This document shows positions 49,429-59,529 of a DNA stretch of 64,000 nucleotides, in pieces. Below the pieces are notes generated by a model, which was not told the origin of the DNA, ran no database searches, and saw only the letters and a program-made list of their open reading frames with translations. A program made the position numbers and the translations under genes. Source of the stretch: Alnus glutinosa (Eukaryota > Streptophyta > Magnoliopsida > Fagales > Betulaceae); NCBI RefSeq assembly GCF_958979055.1, contig NC_084886.1, positions 46,393,154-46,457,153 of the forward strand, given 5' to 3'. Numbering within the stretch: position 1 is the first letter of the stretch; the number at the start of each line of letters is the position of its first letter.

Positions 49429-51197
49429 TGTTAGCGATCCAACCGATGATTAAAAATAAGAATTTGGTTTTGCAATTTATTGGTTTTCACAACTACGTGG
49501 ATTTTAATATAGTTAACTACTCGCAATAGTACGGGACTTTGTAGTATAGTACTAAGGAGGGTATCGTACCACAAGGATTGGGGGGTTGTTTAAGTTATGA
49601 AATACTTAAGACGTTGCCTAGTTTAATTTTGAAAAAGATGATTTGTTTTGTTTTATCACTAAGCGAAACAAGTAAAAATGGAGAGTTTAAGAACAAGGAA
49701 AGTATAGGGCATTGATTTCACTCAATCCTCATACACATGGCATACTATATTCCTTTCGAATTTCCTTCACAAGTGTAATACGAGCACGTAATGATTGTCA
49801 ATCATACGACGACCTCAACATGAATTTACTTTAGTTAAAGACAATGATAATCCATCTATTTATACAAAAGTCATTCAACTTATAACTAGGGTTGAATGAT
49901 TCATGCTCCCTAGTATGGACTATAAGACCTATTAATAAGTATACACATCTATGGAAAAAGCATAAATTATCTTAGTTAACACATAATCTCCACATAAAAT
50001 TACACTAGAATGGAAAAACATTTTAAGCAATAATTAAACTAAAAAGAGTGTGGAGTAATATGTGTTCCCCAGCATGAGTTATCAAATTCACATAAATTGT
50101 GTCATAAGCACCATTACACAACCATCTTTAGGCTATGTAATCATTACACTTGTATGGAAATCCAAGTACAACGCAATCAACCCATGGCACTTAGAAAGAG
50201 TTTTTCAACACCCTACAACTAAATTAGCTACTCATGGAGTTATGGGATTCTCTTATAGAAGAAGAAGAACCCATTTCTCTAAGAGATATAAAAACTATAA
50301 CCCACACTAACAAGATATAAAACAACTAACTTAAATAAATGAATCTAACTTAACAACTAAAAATACTCAAAAACAAGCTTTAAATGAAAGAAAATCTAAG
50401 AGGAACAATTAAAGAACAAGCTACGGGCTCTGGAATCTAAGGATTCCAGAGTTATATTCAACATAAAATAACTCAAACAAAAGAAAGAAGAAGAAATAAG
50501 TGCTGAAAAATGTAAAAAATACTTGCATCAACTAAACTTCAACTTCACTTTACTAAAAACGAATTTAAAATAAGTTACAACATCAACATACCTTGAAACT
50601 AAGCTCTCTGGAAAACATGAAGAAAATGGTGCATCACTTGAATGCACAAAAACTAAAAAAGGAAAATATTAACTCAAATTCTCTACATACTAATCTCTCA
50701 TGTCCATCCTCTATTTATAGAGGATTTGGTACAACAAACCTAGCTCAAACAATCACTCTCAGCCGCACAAAATGATGGTGACAACTTCTGATTAGAACCG
50801 CACAACTTTAGGATGAATTTGAGCCACACAAAAAGCTGCTGACATCTGAAGATCTTTCTGAAATATCCGAAGTCGATCGATCGATTTATTTTGCCTTGGA
50901 GATTTCGATCGATCGATTTAAATTCGACTAAAGAATCGATCGATCGATTTTTTACTCAAGGAAATTTCGATCGATCGATCGAATATACTTGATTGATTTT
51001 CCTCTTTTAGGCAGGAGCATTTGAACTTCAAATGTCTTCATTAGACTTAACTTGTTATTTTTTTTTTCTTGTTTTCAATTAAGACCTAAAAAAGAAATGA
51101 AACACTAAAACATAATAACACATTATTTACCAACACAAATTAGAGTTTAACATATGTAAATTAAGGGGCTTTGAATGTAAACATTCAACGCTTATCA
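49429..51197 (-). mobile_element. Solo LTR (1,769 bp) with exact 5-bp target duplication
   Basis: On the minus strand it begins TGATAAGCGTTGAATG and ends GGATCGCTAACA. TTTTG flanks both sides (49424-49428 and 51198-51202). A TATA box CTATAAATAG lies at 50711-50720 (minus), so the promoter-upstream part is 50725-51197 and contains the phased TCGATCGATCGA array. No gag or pol remains between the borders, hence a solo LTR. It sits 26 nt from the MULE MITE. Retrotransposon family not assigned. Confidence 0.8.
50873..50982. repeat. Four TCGATCGATCGA blocks phased at 31-32 bp
   Basis: TCGATCGATCGA runs start at 50873, 50905, 50936 and 50967 (the last one is 16 nt). The intervening sequence is not conserved. 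They lie upstream of the TATA box in the solo LTR's own orientation. Confidence 0.85.
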
Positions 51198-51920
51198 TTT
51201 TGCTATGTGGTTTTTAGTCTCTATCCCATTGTTGTTTTTGTATTTTGTGGAGACTTTTGTGGCTAAAGGTTCATCCATCCTCTTCAATGGATCCTTTTTT
51301 GTTATGGCAATGCATCTTCCTTAACAACCTTCAGTTGTTGTAGTTTTCTAGCGGGTTCGAGAAAGGTTGAGAAACATTTCGAAGTTTGTGGCCATTTTGC
51401 TCTGGTTATGGCTTTTTGCAGTCCATATAAAGGACCGAGCCATTTTTTGGCCATTTTTTTTATTTATTTATTTGTAATTTTTGCACTGCATTTCTTTTTT
51501 GGTATTTTATTAGAGAGTCCACCCATTTGATTTATAATTTCATGTAACTTTTTTCAGATTTGCTTAGGAAAACAAAAAACTCAAGCAATAGTTTATAATG
51601 AGAAAACAACATCTGCTTCTTGATGCGTGGTCCCTAGCCAATTGAGCTACCCCTTAGGGACATGTCGAATCCCCCTTTCCTCCTCTTGTGTGGACATGTA
51701 AAAAAGAAAAAAGAAAACAATTGGGGGCGTGTTTGGTATGTATTAATGGACTAATGAATAAAATAGTTATTAAATTATTTAATTGAGCTATTATTACTTG
51801 GAATAACTATTTTTTAAGAAAAACTATTCACTTGAAAATTGAAATGAGGAATAACTATTCCTCTAAAAAAAAAAAAAAGTTATTCCTCCAATAATATGAT
51901 AACTCTAAAAATTATTTTTA

Positions 51921-52060
51921 TTTTGTAGATATCTCACAATACTGATGTTGCAATCTTAATAAACCATTTGATCAATCTTTAAAAAAAAATGGTTAGTTAG
52001 AATTGCCACATCAACATATGATAGAATAAAAATGTGGTATATAATTATTAATTACTCTTA
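51921..52060. mobile_element. Probable MITE (CACAATGTTGA family)
   Basis: GATATCTCACAATACTGATG on the left is mirrored by CACATCAACATATGATAG on the right, and AAACCATTTGATC by the TGGTTAGTTAG side. Related to 14803 and 26886. Borders are approximate. Confidence 0.35.
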
Positions 52061-52115
52061 AAAAATTTGGTTGAAATCTGATTCTATTCTAATTGTAAAT
52101 TTTGGTCATTCATGT

Positions 52116-53454
52116 TGAAAATAATTTATTGACTTATAATTTAAACCAAGTGTGTATTTGTGTGCAAACAAATATCTTAAATGCGAAATTTAAATGAGAC
52201 AAGATATTTGTTACGAAGTAGAAACTCTATGAAGAGAAAAAACCACTCCGGGGCAGCCAAACCCAGGAAATCCACTATCCAAAAACAAAGCTAATTACAA
52301 AACACTCATACTCACATAACCATATGCAGTAGTCATACCTTTAACTCTGACGTGTAGCCCAACACGAATGCTTCCCAACTAAATCTTCCACCTGAAGGGG
52401 TTTTTTATAGATTCCTTTACCTTAGGGCCGACCCCTAAGATAGACTTCACACGAAAGCTTTAGCACACACCGGCAACGACTTGAGAGCTAGCGGATCTTC
52501 GATTCTCTCTAAACACCCTCTCAAAGCCCTATGGAATTCAATACTGAATTCATACAATTTACAAGCCTAGAGCCCCCTATTTATAGGTTTAAAGAAACCC
52601 TAAATCTACTGAAAAACGGACTCTGACTGTCGACCGTCCAGACGGGTTTCTGCGATATCTTTTCAGAAACAACGCAATCCTAGAGGCCGTCCAGACGCTA
52701 CTCTCTTTCCATCCGGACGGCCACCGTTCGGACATTCAGGTTGTAGGATTTTTTCTTAGCTTTCCAACGACACCAATTTCGTCTCAATCCGATACTCGAG
52801 CAGAGAGTTGTGATAAAAACACTGAGACGTGCACATAAATCTTCATGGAAGCTTGAAATGCGTCCGGACGGTGTTGCCCTTCCGTCCGGACGGTTAACTG
52901 CAACCGCCTTTTCAAAATAGCACAATTATATCCTTATCAGGTCCATGTCTGGACGGCTTGGCCGAGCATTCGGACGATCTTCGCTGTATCTCATTTCCGC
53001 ACTCGTAAAGGATACCTAGAATATTTTGGAATGCTGGACATCGTCCGGACGTGTTGCCACGTTGTCTGGACGTCTTGCAGAAACTTCCCAAACAATGTTG
53101 ACTGCTGAAATTCAACTCCGAGTAGAAATTAGAGAAGCTTGACATAGCATCCGGACGATGTTGCTCTGACGTCCAGACATCTTCAACGCTGAAGCTTCTA
53201 GACACTGCGGGGTGTCCGAACGCCTTCAAAGGCTCGTCTAGACGGTTGCACAAGAACCGGTTGTTCTGACTTGGAAATTGCATGGAATTTTCATGGACAT
53301 CTTCTTAGAAACTTGTGATCATACACATGGCATGAAATGAGACACTGTCCATATTACTTGAAGAATCTGAGTATAACTGATAATCCTGTTAAAAAGCAAC
53401 CATTACATAAAGTGTTTTTGTCAACCAGAATGTTGCCAATATAAAATACTAACA
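52116..53454 (-). mobile_element. Solo LTR (1,339 bp) with exact 5-bp target duplication
   Basis: On the minus strand it begins TGTTAGTATTTTATATTGGC and ends TTATTTTCA. CATGT flanks both sides (52111-52115 and 53455-53459). The TATA box CCTATAAATAGG is at 52576-52587 (minus), making about 870 nt of upstream promoter region at its right side, filled by the paired CGTCCGGACG palindromes. The copia-like start TGTTAGTATT is suggestive, but no pol sequence is present to assign the family. Confidence 0.82.
52635..53244. repeat. Array of paired CGTCCGGACG-type palindromes
   Basis: At least 14 copies of a 10-nt palindrome; perfect copies start at 52861, 52883 and 53042. Twelve form six pairs, with starts 52688/52710, 52861/52883, 52946/52967, 53042/53063, 53148/53170 and 53213/53235. 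Each pair is 21-22 nt apart with an 11-12 nt non-conserved spacer. Distances between pairs vary from 65 to 173 nt. Confidence 0.88.
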
Positions 53455-53459
53455 CATGT

Positions 53460-54619
53460 GTTATCACCAAACAAATTAATAAGAATGATCATTACATCCA
53501 CTTCTTATATTTTCATTGATACTCATTTTTTATTTCAAAATAATCACCATTCTAATGTATTAAATGTAGCCTTAATTATTATTAAGGCATGATTAGGATT
53601 TTCCATTAGATGTTTTTGTTGCAGAGTCCATACAATAAAATGTTGATAGCCGATTTTGGACTTAGGGGTGACAATTTGTGTTCATATGTTGGGTTCAAGT
53701 CGCGTCGATATATGAATATAAGACTATATAGGTCAATCATAACTTGATTCATTTAATTACACAGGTCACACTCCTCAACTCTAACCCAATAATTTTGTGT
53801 TGGGTGAATGTTGAGTTCCTGTATTGTATACAAAATTATCACACCTATATTTCACATGTTAGGTTCAGGTCGTATTGATGCATTAGTATAAAATTATCTA
53901 GGTCAACCATAATTCGGCTTATTTAATTAAATAGGTCAGGCCATCAACCCTAACTCACTAATTTTGTGTTGAATTCATGTGGAATTCGCATACCGTATAA
54001 AAATATATTAGCCTTGTTTGGACTTCACCCAATCCAAAACGCAACTACCCATTTTGGACCCGTATTGGATTGGACCGATGCTATAGTCTATTTAGACAAA
54101 AAATATTATAACAAACTCTATAGATATTGTCTATTGTGACACGTATTATTCTATTAGACTAATTCATAGTAATTAGTTTATGATTAATTTGTAGCTAATT
54201 TATGTCTTGTCAAGTTATAGCGACATTTTTGCATTCGTTCAACTGTTACATCGGGTTTGACATAATCTTTTACACGTACGTATTATAATTAATAACAAAA
54301 CATAAATAATAATTTGATTGATTTATCATAGGGATATTAATGATTTCATAAATTTTAAAAAACGTTAGGAAGTCACGACATAAAAAGTCGAATGATTCTA
54401 GTTATTCGTTTGTCATTCTTTTATTTCTTTAAAAAAAAAAAAAAAATACGACTTTTAAAATTATTATTTAATAGTAACCAATAAACAATTTCATAATAAT
54501 TTTAAAAATTATTTTATTTTTTGTAAAATACAAAATGACAAAAGAATCACGTATGTCATTTACTTTAAAAAGTCAGACAAGAGACGTCTCCAACTTTTTT
54601 TTTTTTCCCCCAAAATTAA
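53460..54619. other. Intergenic, no gene seen
   Basis: AT-rich, with two loosely similar stretches (about 53690-53830 and 53860-54000, sharing TTAGGTTCAGGTCG / TGGGTTCAAGTCGCG and AACTTGATTCATTTAATTA-like words), probably a decayed duplicated repeat. No exons. Confidence 0.35.
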
Positions 54620-54670
54620 ACAATGGCCGAACGTCCCTCCAAGTTCATCAGAATGACGTTCGGCCATTGT
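54620..54670. repeat. Perfect 16-bp inverted repeat (hairpin)
   Basis: ACAATGGCCGAACGTC at 54620-54635 and its exact inverse GACGTTCGGCCATTGT at 54655-54670, with a 19-nt loop. It lies just upstream of the probable first (non-coding) exon of the gluconokinase gene. Confidence 0.85.
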
Positions 54671-55538
54671 GAAGTCTCTGAATTTCCACCGTAATTTGAT
54701 ATAGCAGGTGGTCGATTTAATTCTGATGAGCTTTCAAGCTACAGACGAGTTGTCCAGAACCCGAAGACGCAGCTAAGAGAACAAAAAGCAAGAAATTGAG
54801 ACTGCTTTGGTAAGTTCATATACAAATCAAAAAATCTAAAGGCTACTTGAATACATCAACCGTCATGAATGTTGGCTTTCAGATGTTTGTGCTAATGTGA
54901 AAGTGAAGATCGGTGAGTCATTATTGGCTGATTACTATTTGGTTTCCCAAGTACCTCTTTAAATATATTGATGAGAAGGGGTGTCAAATGGTTAAACTCA
55001 GGATCCAAATGCAATTGAATTTATTACTCTGAATTGAGACTGCTTTGAAGTAGCTAGTGCTTGAGTACGACCTACTAAATCTGATTTTTATTGGATTGCA
55101 CCTGTATCTAGGTAGATCTGATCCCATTAGGATCCTGATCCGATTGATTTTGTTCCATATATAAGGTTGTGTATATTGTATATCCCCTTCCCTTTCCCCT
55201 GTATTGCTCATAAAAATAAAAAATAATAAAAAAAAAATTTGAGGCCAAGAGGGATATTTATAAGAAACCATACTTATTTCTTAAAGTTAAAGCCAAAATC
55301 CAAAATACTAAACTCGGATTCACCCTTATTGTATATTGATACATAATCTTACTTAAACTTGGATTTAGTAATTTTTTCTTTTCGTACTCTAGATTGGTAA
55401 TTTAGAATTGAATGTTTTCAGTTGAGAGTTGGATCTTTGTATATGTAATCTATATATCAACCTCTTGCTATTCTTTCTCTGGACTTGATAACGGTTATTG
55501 TCTCCTTCATCAGGGGAACATCATTAAGAATGTTTTTT

Positions 55539-55542
<4 letters not shown>

Positions 55543-55570
<28 letters not shown>
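55543..55570 (+). repeat. (GT)n microsatellite
   Basis: Fourteen GT units in the probable 5'-UTR intron of the gluconokinase gene. Confidence 0.85.
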
Positions 55571-55576
<6 letters not shown>

Positions 55577-56221
55577 ATGAGAGGAAGAGAGAAAAATTAC
55601 AACGGTGGGTTTTGTTTTATCAGCCAAATTCAATCATTAAGAGTGGTTATCAATCAGTGATTGTCATAAAAAATTTATAGCAGTTGGCATACTTTTGTCT
55701 TATCAGTAATGTGACATTTCTAGATCGAGTTTGGCTGATTTATCATCCTATGCATTTGATGCTAGAATTGGGAATTTTAGAAGTAATAGTAACATCAGTA
55801 CTTGCAGCTATTGACTGTGATTTCAAAGAAAACTACTCTTGCCTTAAGCTTATATGGTGATTCTGTGCTGGCAGAACTGTAGACAATGTACAGTTAGTTT
55901 TCTGAACCATGGTGACTCACCAAGCAGTTGCAGCTCTTTTCATGGCTCAAGCTTTTGTTGGGTTTGAATGCACATAGAATAACTACTTGTTTGAGTTGAA
56001 ATGTAATACTTGGCATTCTCCTATTTAATTTGTTGCCTTATTTTACTTTGACAATAGCATGTTATGTTGTGTTTGTTTGTGCGTGTAAAGCATGTGCTCT
56101 CTTGTGCAGGGGATCCCCATGCTTTATTTAGGGGAAGAATCAGTCACACTTCTCACCTTTAAAGGTGTATAATTTTTTTATAAGCTAAGGCTACGTAGAT
56201 AATTTGATTTGTTGTCTGAAT

Positions 56222-58666
56222 ATGGCTTCTGGTTTCAAAGGTAATTTTACTCATCATATTTTTCGTTCCCTAATTGGTTGATGCTCAAATCATAATTCCT
56301 ATCTCTGAATCAAACCATTTCTCTTTCTTTCTATGACATGTTAGTCTCTTGATTTTCTATTTTTTAATTTTTTTTAACAGGAATAGCTGTTGTGATTATG
56401 GGTGTAAGTGGTGCTGGGAAATCGTAAGTCTTAACCCTCTCATCTGACACCTGTACCTTGATTTTGCAATGAAATCATTTGTACGTTGGCATTGCTTTGA
56501 TTTTAAATAAAGACTGGATTTATAGATCCCAGAAAATTCTATGAAGTTCAATCAATTTAAGAAGCAAAATCGAACATTTCAAGTATCTAAATGACCCTGT
56601 TAAATCACCTTATCTCATGTAGCTTGATTGTCAAGCAACATTACTAAAGAAATTCAGTTTGCTAATTCCTGTGATGCTTGTTGGTGGTCAAATAGAGAGT
56701 ACAGGAATTCTTTTTTATTATCAATGCAAGTAATGGGCTTCCGTTAGGATTTAACATAAAACCCTAATGGAAGGGGGACATTGCAACTATTTGTAGTTAA
56801 GTAGGGTATATTATTCCTTCAAAAAAAAAAAAAAAAGAGTAGGGTGTATTATAAAAATTAATATTTTGGGGATACATTGCAATGTGGTAATAGTTCGGAG
56901 GTTAAGTATAGTTTTCCTTTTTCTTTCATTTACTTTTTTACTTTGTGTACTTATCTTCTTAATATTAGCATTACAGTTTCTTTTTGTATTCATTGATTTA
57001 AGGGATAAATACCCCATTGGTACCTGAGTTTTACGTGTTTTTAAATTTAGTACCTCAGTTTTGTTTTGTATCATAGGTGGTACCTGAATTAAGGTTAAAA
57101 ACCCATTTAGTACCTCTGTTAGATTTTCCGTCCAAATTTTAACGCCTCGCCACGTGTCAACCGCTGAGGTTGACACGTGGCACTACATAAAAAAAAATTA
57201 AAATTAAAAATTAAAATCTTTAGAAAATGATTAAAAATAATAAAATTTTAAAAAAGAAAATTAAAAAAAGAAAAAAGAAGAGGGGTGGCTGAGCCACCCC
57301 CCTTGGCCACCATGGGGGTGGCCGGCCACCCCATTTTGGCCAAGGAGGTGGCCCAGCCACCCCCTTGGCCGGTCTGACCGGCCTGGGGTGGCCGAACCAC
57401 CTCCTATGGGGTGGTTCGGCCACCCCACAGTTGAAAAAAAAAAAAAAAAAAAAAATTTTTTTGAAGGGTTTTGGCCCTAGGGGGTGGCCGAACCACCCCC
57501 GTGGCCCTAGGGGCTGGTTCGGCCACCCCCTAGGGCCAAAACCCATCAAAAAAAAATTGAGGGTTTGCCCTTGGGGGTGGCCGAACCACCCCCTAGGGCC
57601 AAAACCCTTCAAAATTTTTTTTTTTTTTTTTCAACTGTGGGGTGGCCGAACCACCCCCTATGGGGTGGTTCGGCCACCCCAGACCGGCCAGACCGGCCAA
57701 GGGGGTGGCTGGGCCACCTCCTTGGCCAAAATGGGGGTGGCCGGCCACCCCATGGTGGCCAAGGGGGTGGCTCAGCCACCCCTCTTCTTTTTTCTTTTTT
57801 TAATTTTTTTTTTTAAAATTTTATTATTTTTAATCATTTTCTAAATATTTTAATTTTTTATTTTTAATTTTTTTTTATGTAGTGCCACGTGTCAACCTCA
57901 GCGGTTGACACGTGGCAAGACGTTAAAATTTGGACGGAAAATCTAACAGAGGTACCAAATGGGTTTTAATTCAGGTACCATCTGTGATACAAAATAAAAC
58001 TGAGGTACTAAATTTAAAAACACGTAAAACTCAGGTACCAATGGGGTATTTATCCCTTGATTTAAATGTTGTTTCAACAGCACAATAGGTGAGATGCTGG
58101 CAAATTTTATGAATGGCAATTTTCTTGATGCTGATGATTATCACCCACTATCAAATAAAGGTACTTATATTATCTGTAATTTCTTTGGATGAAAACTATA
58201 TAATCTGTTTTATATTATTCAATAAGTTCATTTATTCAACTCAACAGAAAAGATGCATAAAGGGATCCCTCTTTCAGATGAAGATCGAATTCCTTGGCTT
58301 GAAACACTACGGGATACCTTACGAGAGAGCTTAGTCAGCGGAAAATCTGTGATTCTTGGGTGCTCTGCTCTCCAGAAGCAATACAGAAACATTCTCAGAT
58401 CGGCTGACCCAAATTATGAAGTGGGAGGCTATGCCAGTGTGGTAAAGTTTGTTTTATTGGATGCCCCGGCCGAAGTGCTTGCTGCTCGTTTAGAGAAAAG
58501 AGCTGCAGAAGGGAAGCATTTCATGCCGGCTAAGCTTTTGCAATCTCAGTTAGACTTGCTTCAGATAGATGAATTGGAAGGAATATTTAAGGTAGATGCC
58601 ACTCTAAGTCCACAGACCATTATAAGTATCATATACACTTGGAATTTTTCCACCTCAGGAGAATAA
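56222..58666 (+). CDS. Gluconokinase (D-gluconate + ATP to 6-phosphogluconate)
   Basis: Four coding exons, 56222..56240, 56381..56423, 58081..58160 and 58248..58666 (186 aa, phases close). The P-loop GVSGAGKS is residues 14-21, split by intron 2 inside Ser21. FLDADDYHPLSNKEKMHKGI and PLSDEDRIPWLETLRD are the gluconate-kinase signature region. GCSALQKQYR and FVLLDAPAEVLAARLEKRAAEGKHFMP (lid region, basic residues) follow, then LLQSQLDLLQ. The enzyme feeds free gluconate into the oxidative pentose-phosphate pathway. The N-terminus MASGFKG fits plant homologues. A 5'-UTR intron is likely: the donor TTTG|GTAAGT at 54810 follows a leader-like stretch from about 54680. Intron 2 (56424-58080) is enlarged by the foldback transposon at 57002. 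The last 10 residues (YTWNFSTSGE) look like a variant or extended terminus. Confidence 0.92.
57002..58056. mobile_element. 1,055-bp foldback MULE-type element in gluconokinase intron 2
   Basis: Ends GGGATAAATACCCCATTGG and its inverse CCAATGGGGTATTTATCCC. TTGATTTAA is an exact 9-bp target duplication (56993-57001, 58057-58065). The two halves are inverted copies over nearly the full length, centred near 57529, so each arm is about 500 nt. The outer arms contain GGTACC and CCACGTGTCAACC words. The inner arms hold many copies of GGGGTGGCCGAACCACCCC in both orientations. No transposase is present. Open frames on both strands repeat GPRGW.NHP and are an artefact. Confidence 0.92.
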
Positions 58667-59489
58667 GAATCTGTAACCTGTCTCTTCAACAATTAAATTG
58701 GAAATAATTATATTAAACTCTCACCATTGTATATGGAGCAAAAGACAACTAAAATTCTTGTAATCTTTGGTGTGAAAGAACTGATGTAGGAAATTGTAAG
58801 ACTTGATTCATATTGCATTTGGAGATATTGAAGGAAATTTACCATTTTCTTAACTCTCATCTGCATTTTATGATTGTCTTACTCTCTCTCAGAATATGGA
58901 ATATGACGGTTACAATCTCTAGAATGTTAGCTATGCTCCATTCACAAGAAAGTTCTGCGGGAAAATCTTTTCCAAGAAAAGTGAGGGTAAGTAAAATACA
59001 GAGACATTTTAGGTTTCTCGTTATTGTATGATTGCAAGAGAAATAGCCCAAGATGGACAATCCCATAAAATGTAGGATTACAGTTGGGGAGAAGTATTTC
59101 TCTCAAGAAAACAGCTAGTGGTGGAACCCGTGTCTAAAGTAAAAAAGATAACAGGAAAAATTCTCTTTTCCTTCTACTTTCTTTGTCTTCGTTCAATCAA
59201 ATGGAGTTTTGAGATCGATTCAGGTGTTGTTATCAACCTAATTGGTGGATGAATTTGTCAGATTTTCTGCATATATCCGGAATCACTCTTTGGCTGAAAC
59301 ATAACTTATTTCCTGCCGCGCTCATTCTTCTCCTAGATTGCCTTTGACAAAGGGGAGCACAATATGCTTGCTGGGTGCCTACTGCACTAGTATTGTATAC
59401 ATTTTAACCCATTTCTAATTAATATTTTTACTTTAAAAAAATATTATATTAATTTATTGAATGGACATTAGAATCTCGAGGGTAACTAG

Positions 59490-59529
<40 letters not shown>

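Noticed and set aside
50062..50310. 82-codon + strand frame
   Set aside because: Entirely inside the solo LTR and antisense to its transcription. Chance frame.
51600..51690. tRNA-like box A (TAGCTCAATTGG, minus strand), possible SINE head or tRNA
   Set aside because: No box B at the right distance, no cloverleaf and no clear tail. At most a decayed SINE fragment.
50873..53244. Spaced short palindromes resembling a CRISPR-like array
   Set aside because: Plant nuclear DNA, repeat length only 10-16 nt, irregular pair distances, and located inside LTRs with TATA boxes and target duplications.
57220..57844. Long frames on both strands with repeated GPRGW.NHP peptides
   Set aside because: They are the same inverted sequence read from both strands of the foldback element, with poly-T/A runs in the middle. 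Not a gene.
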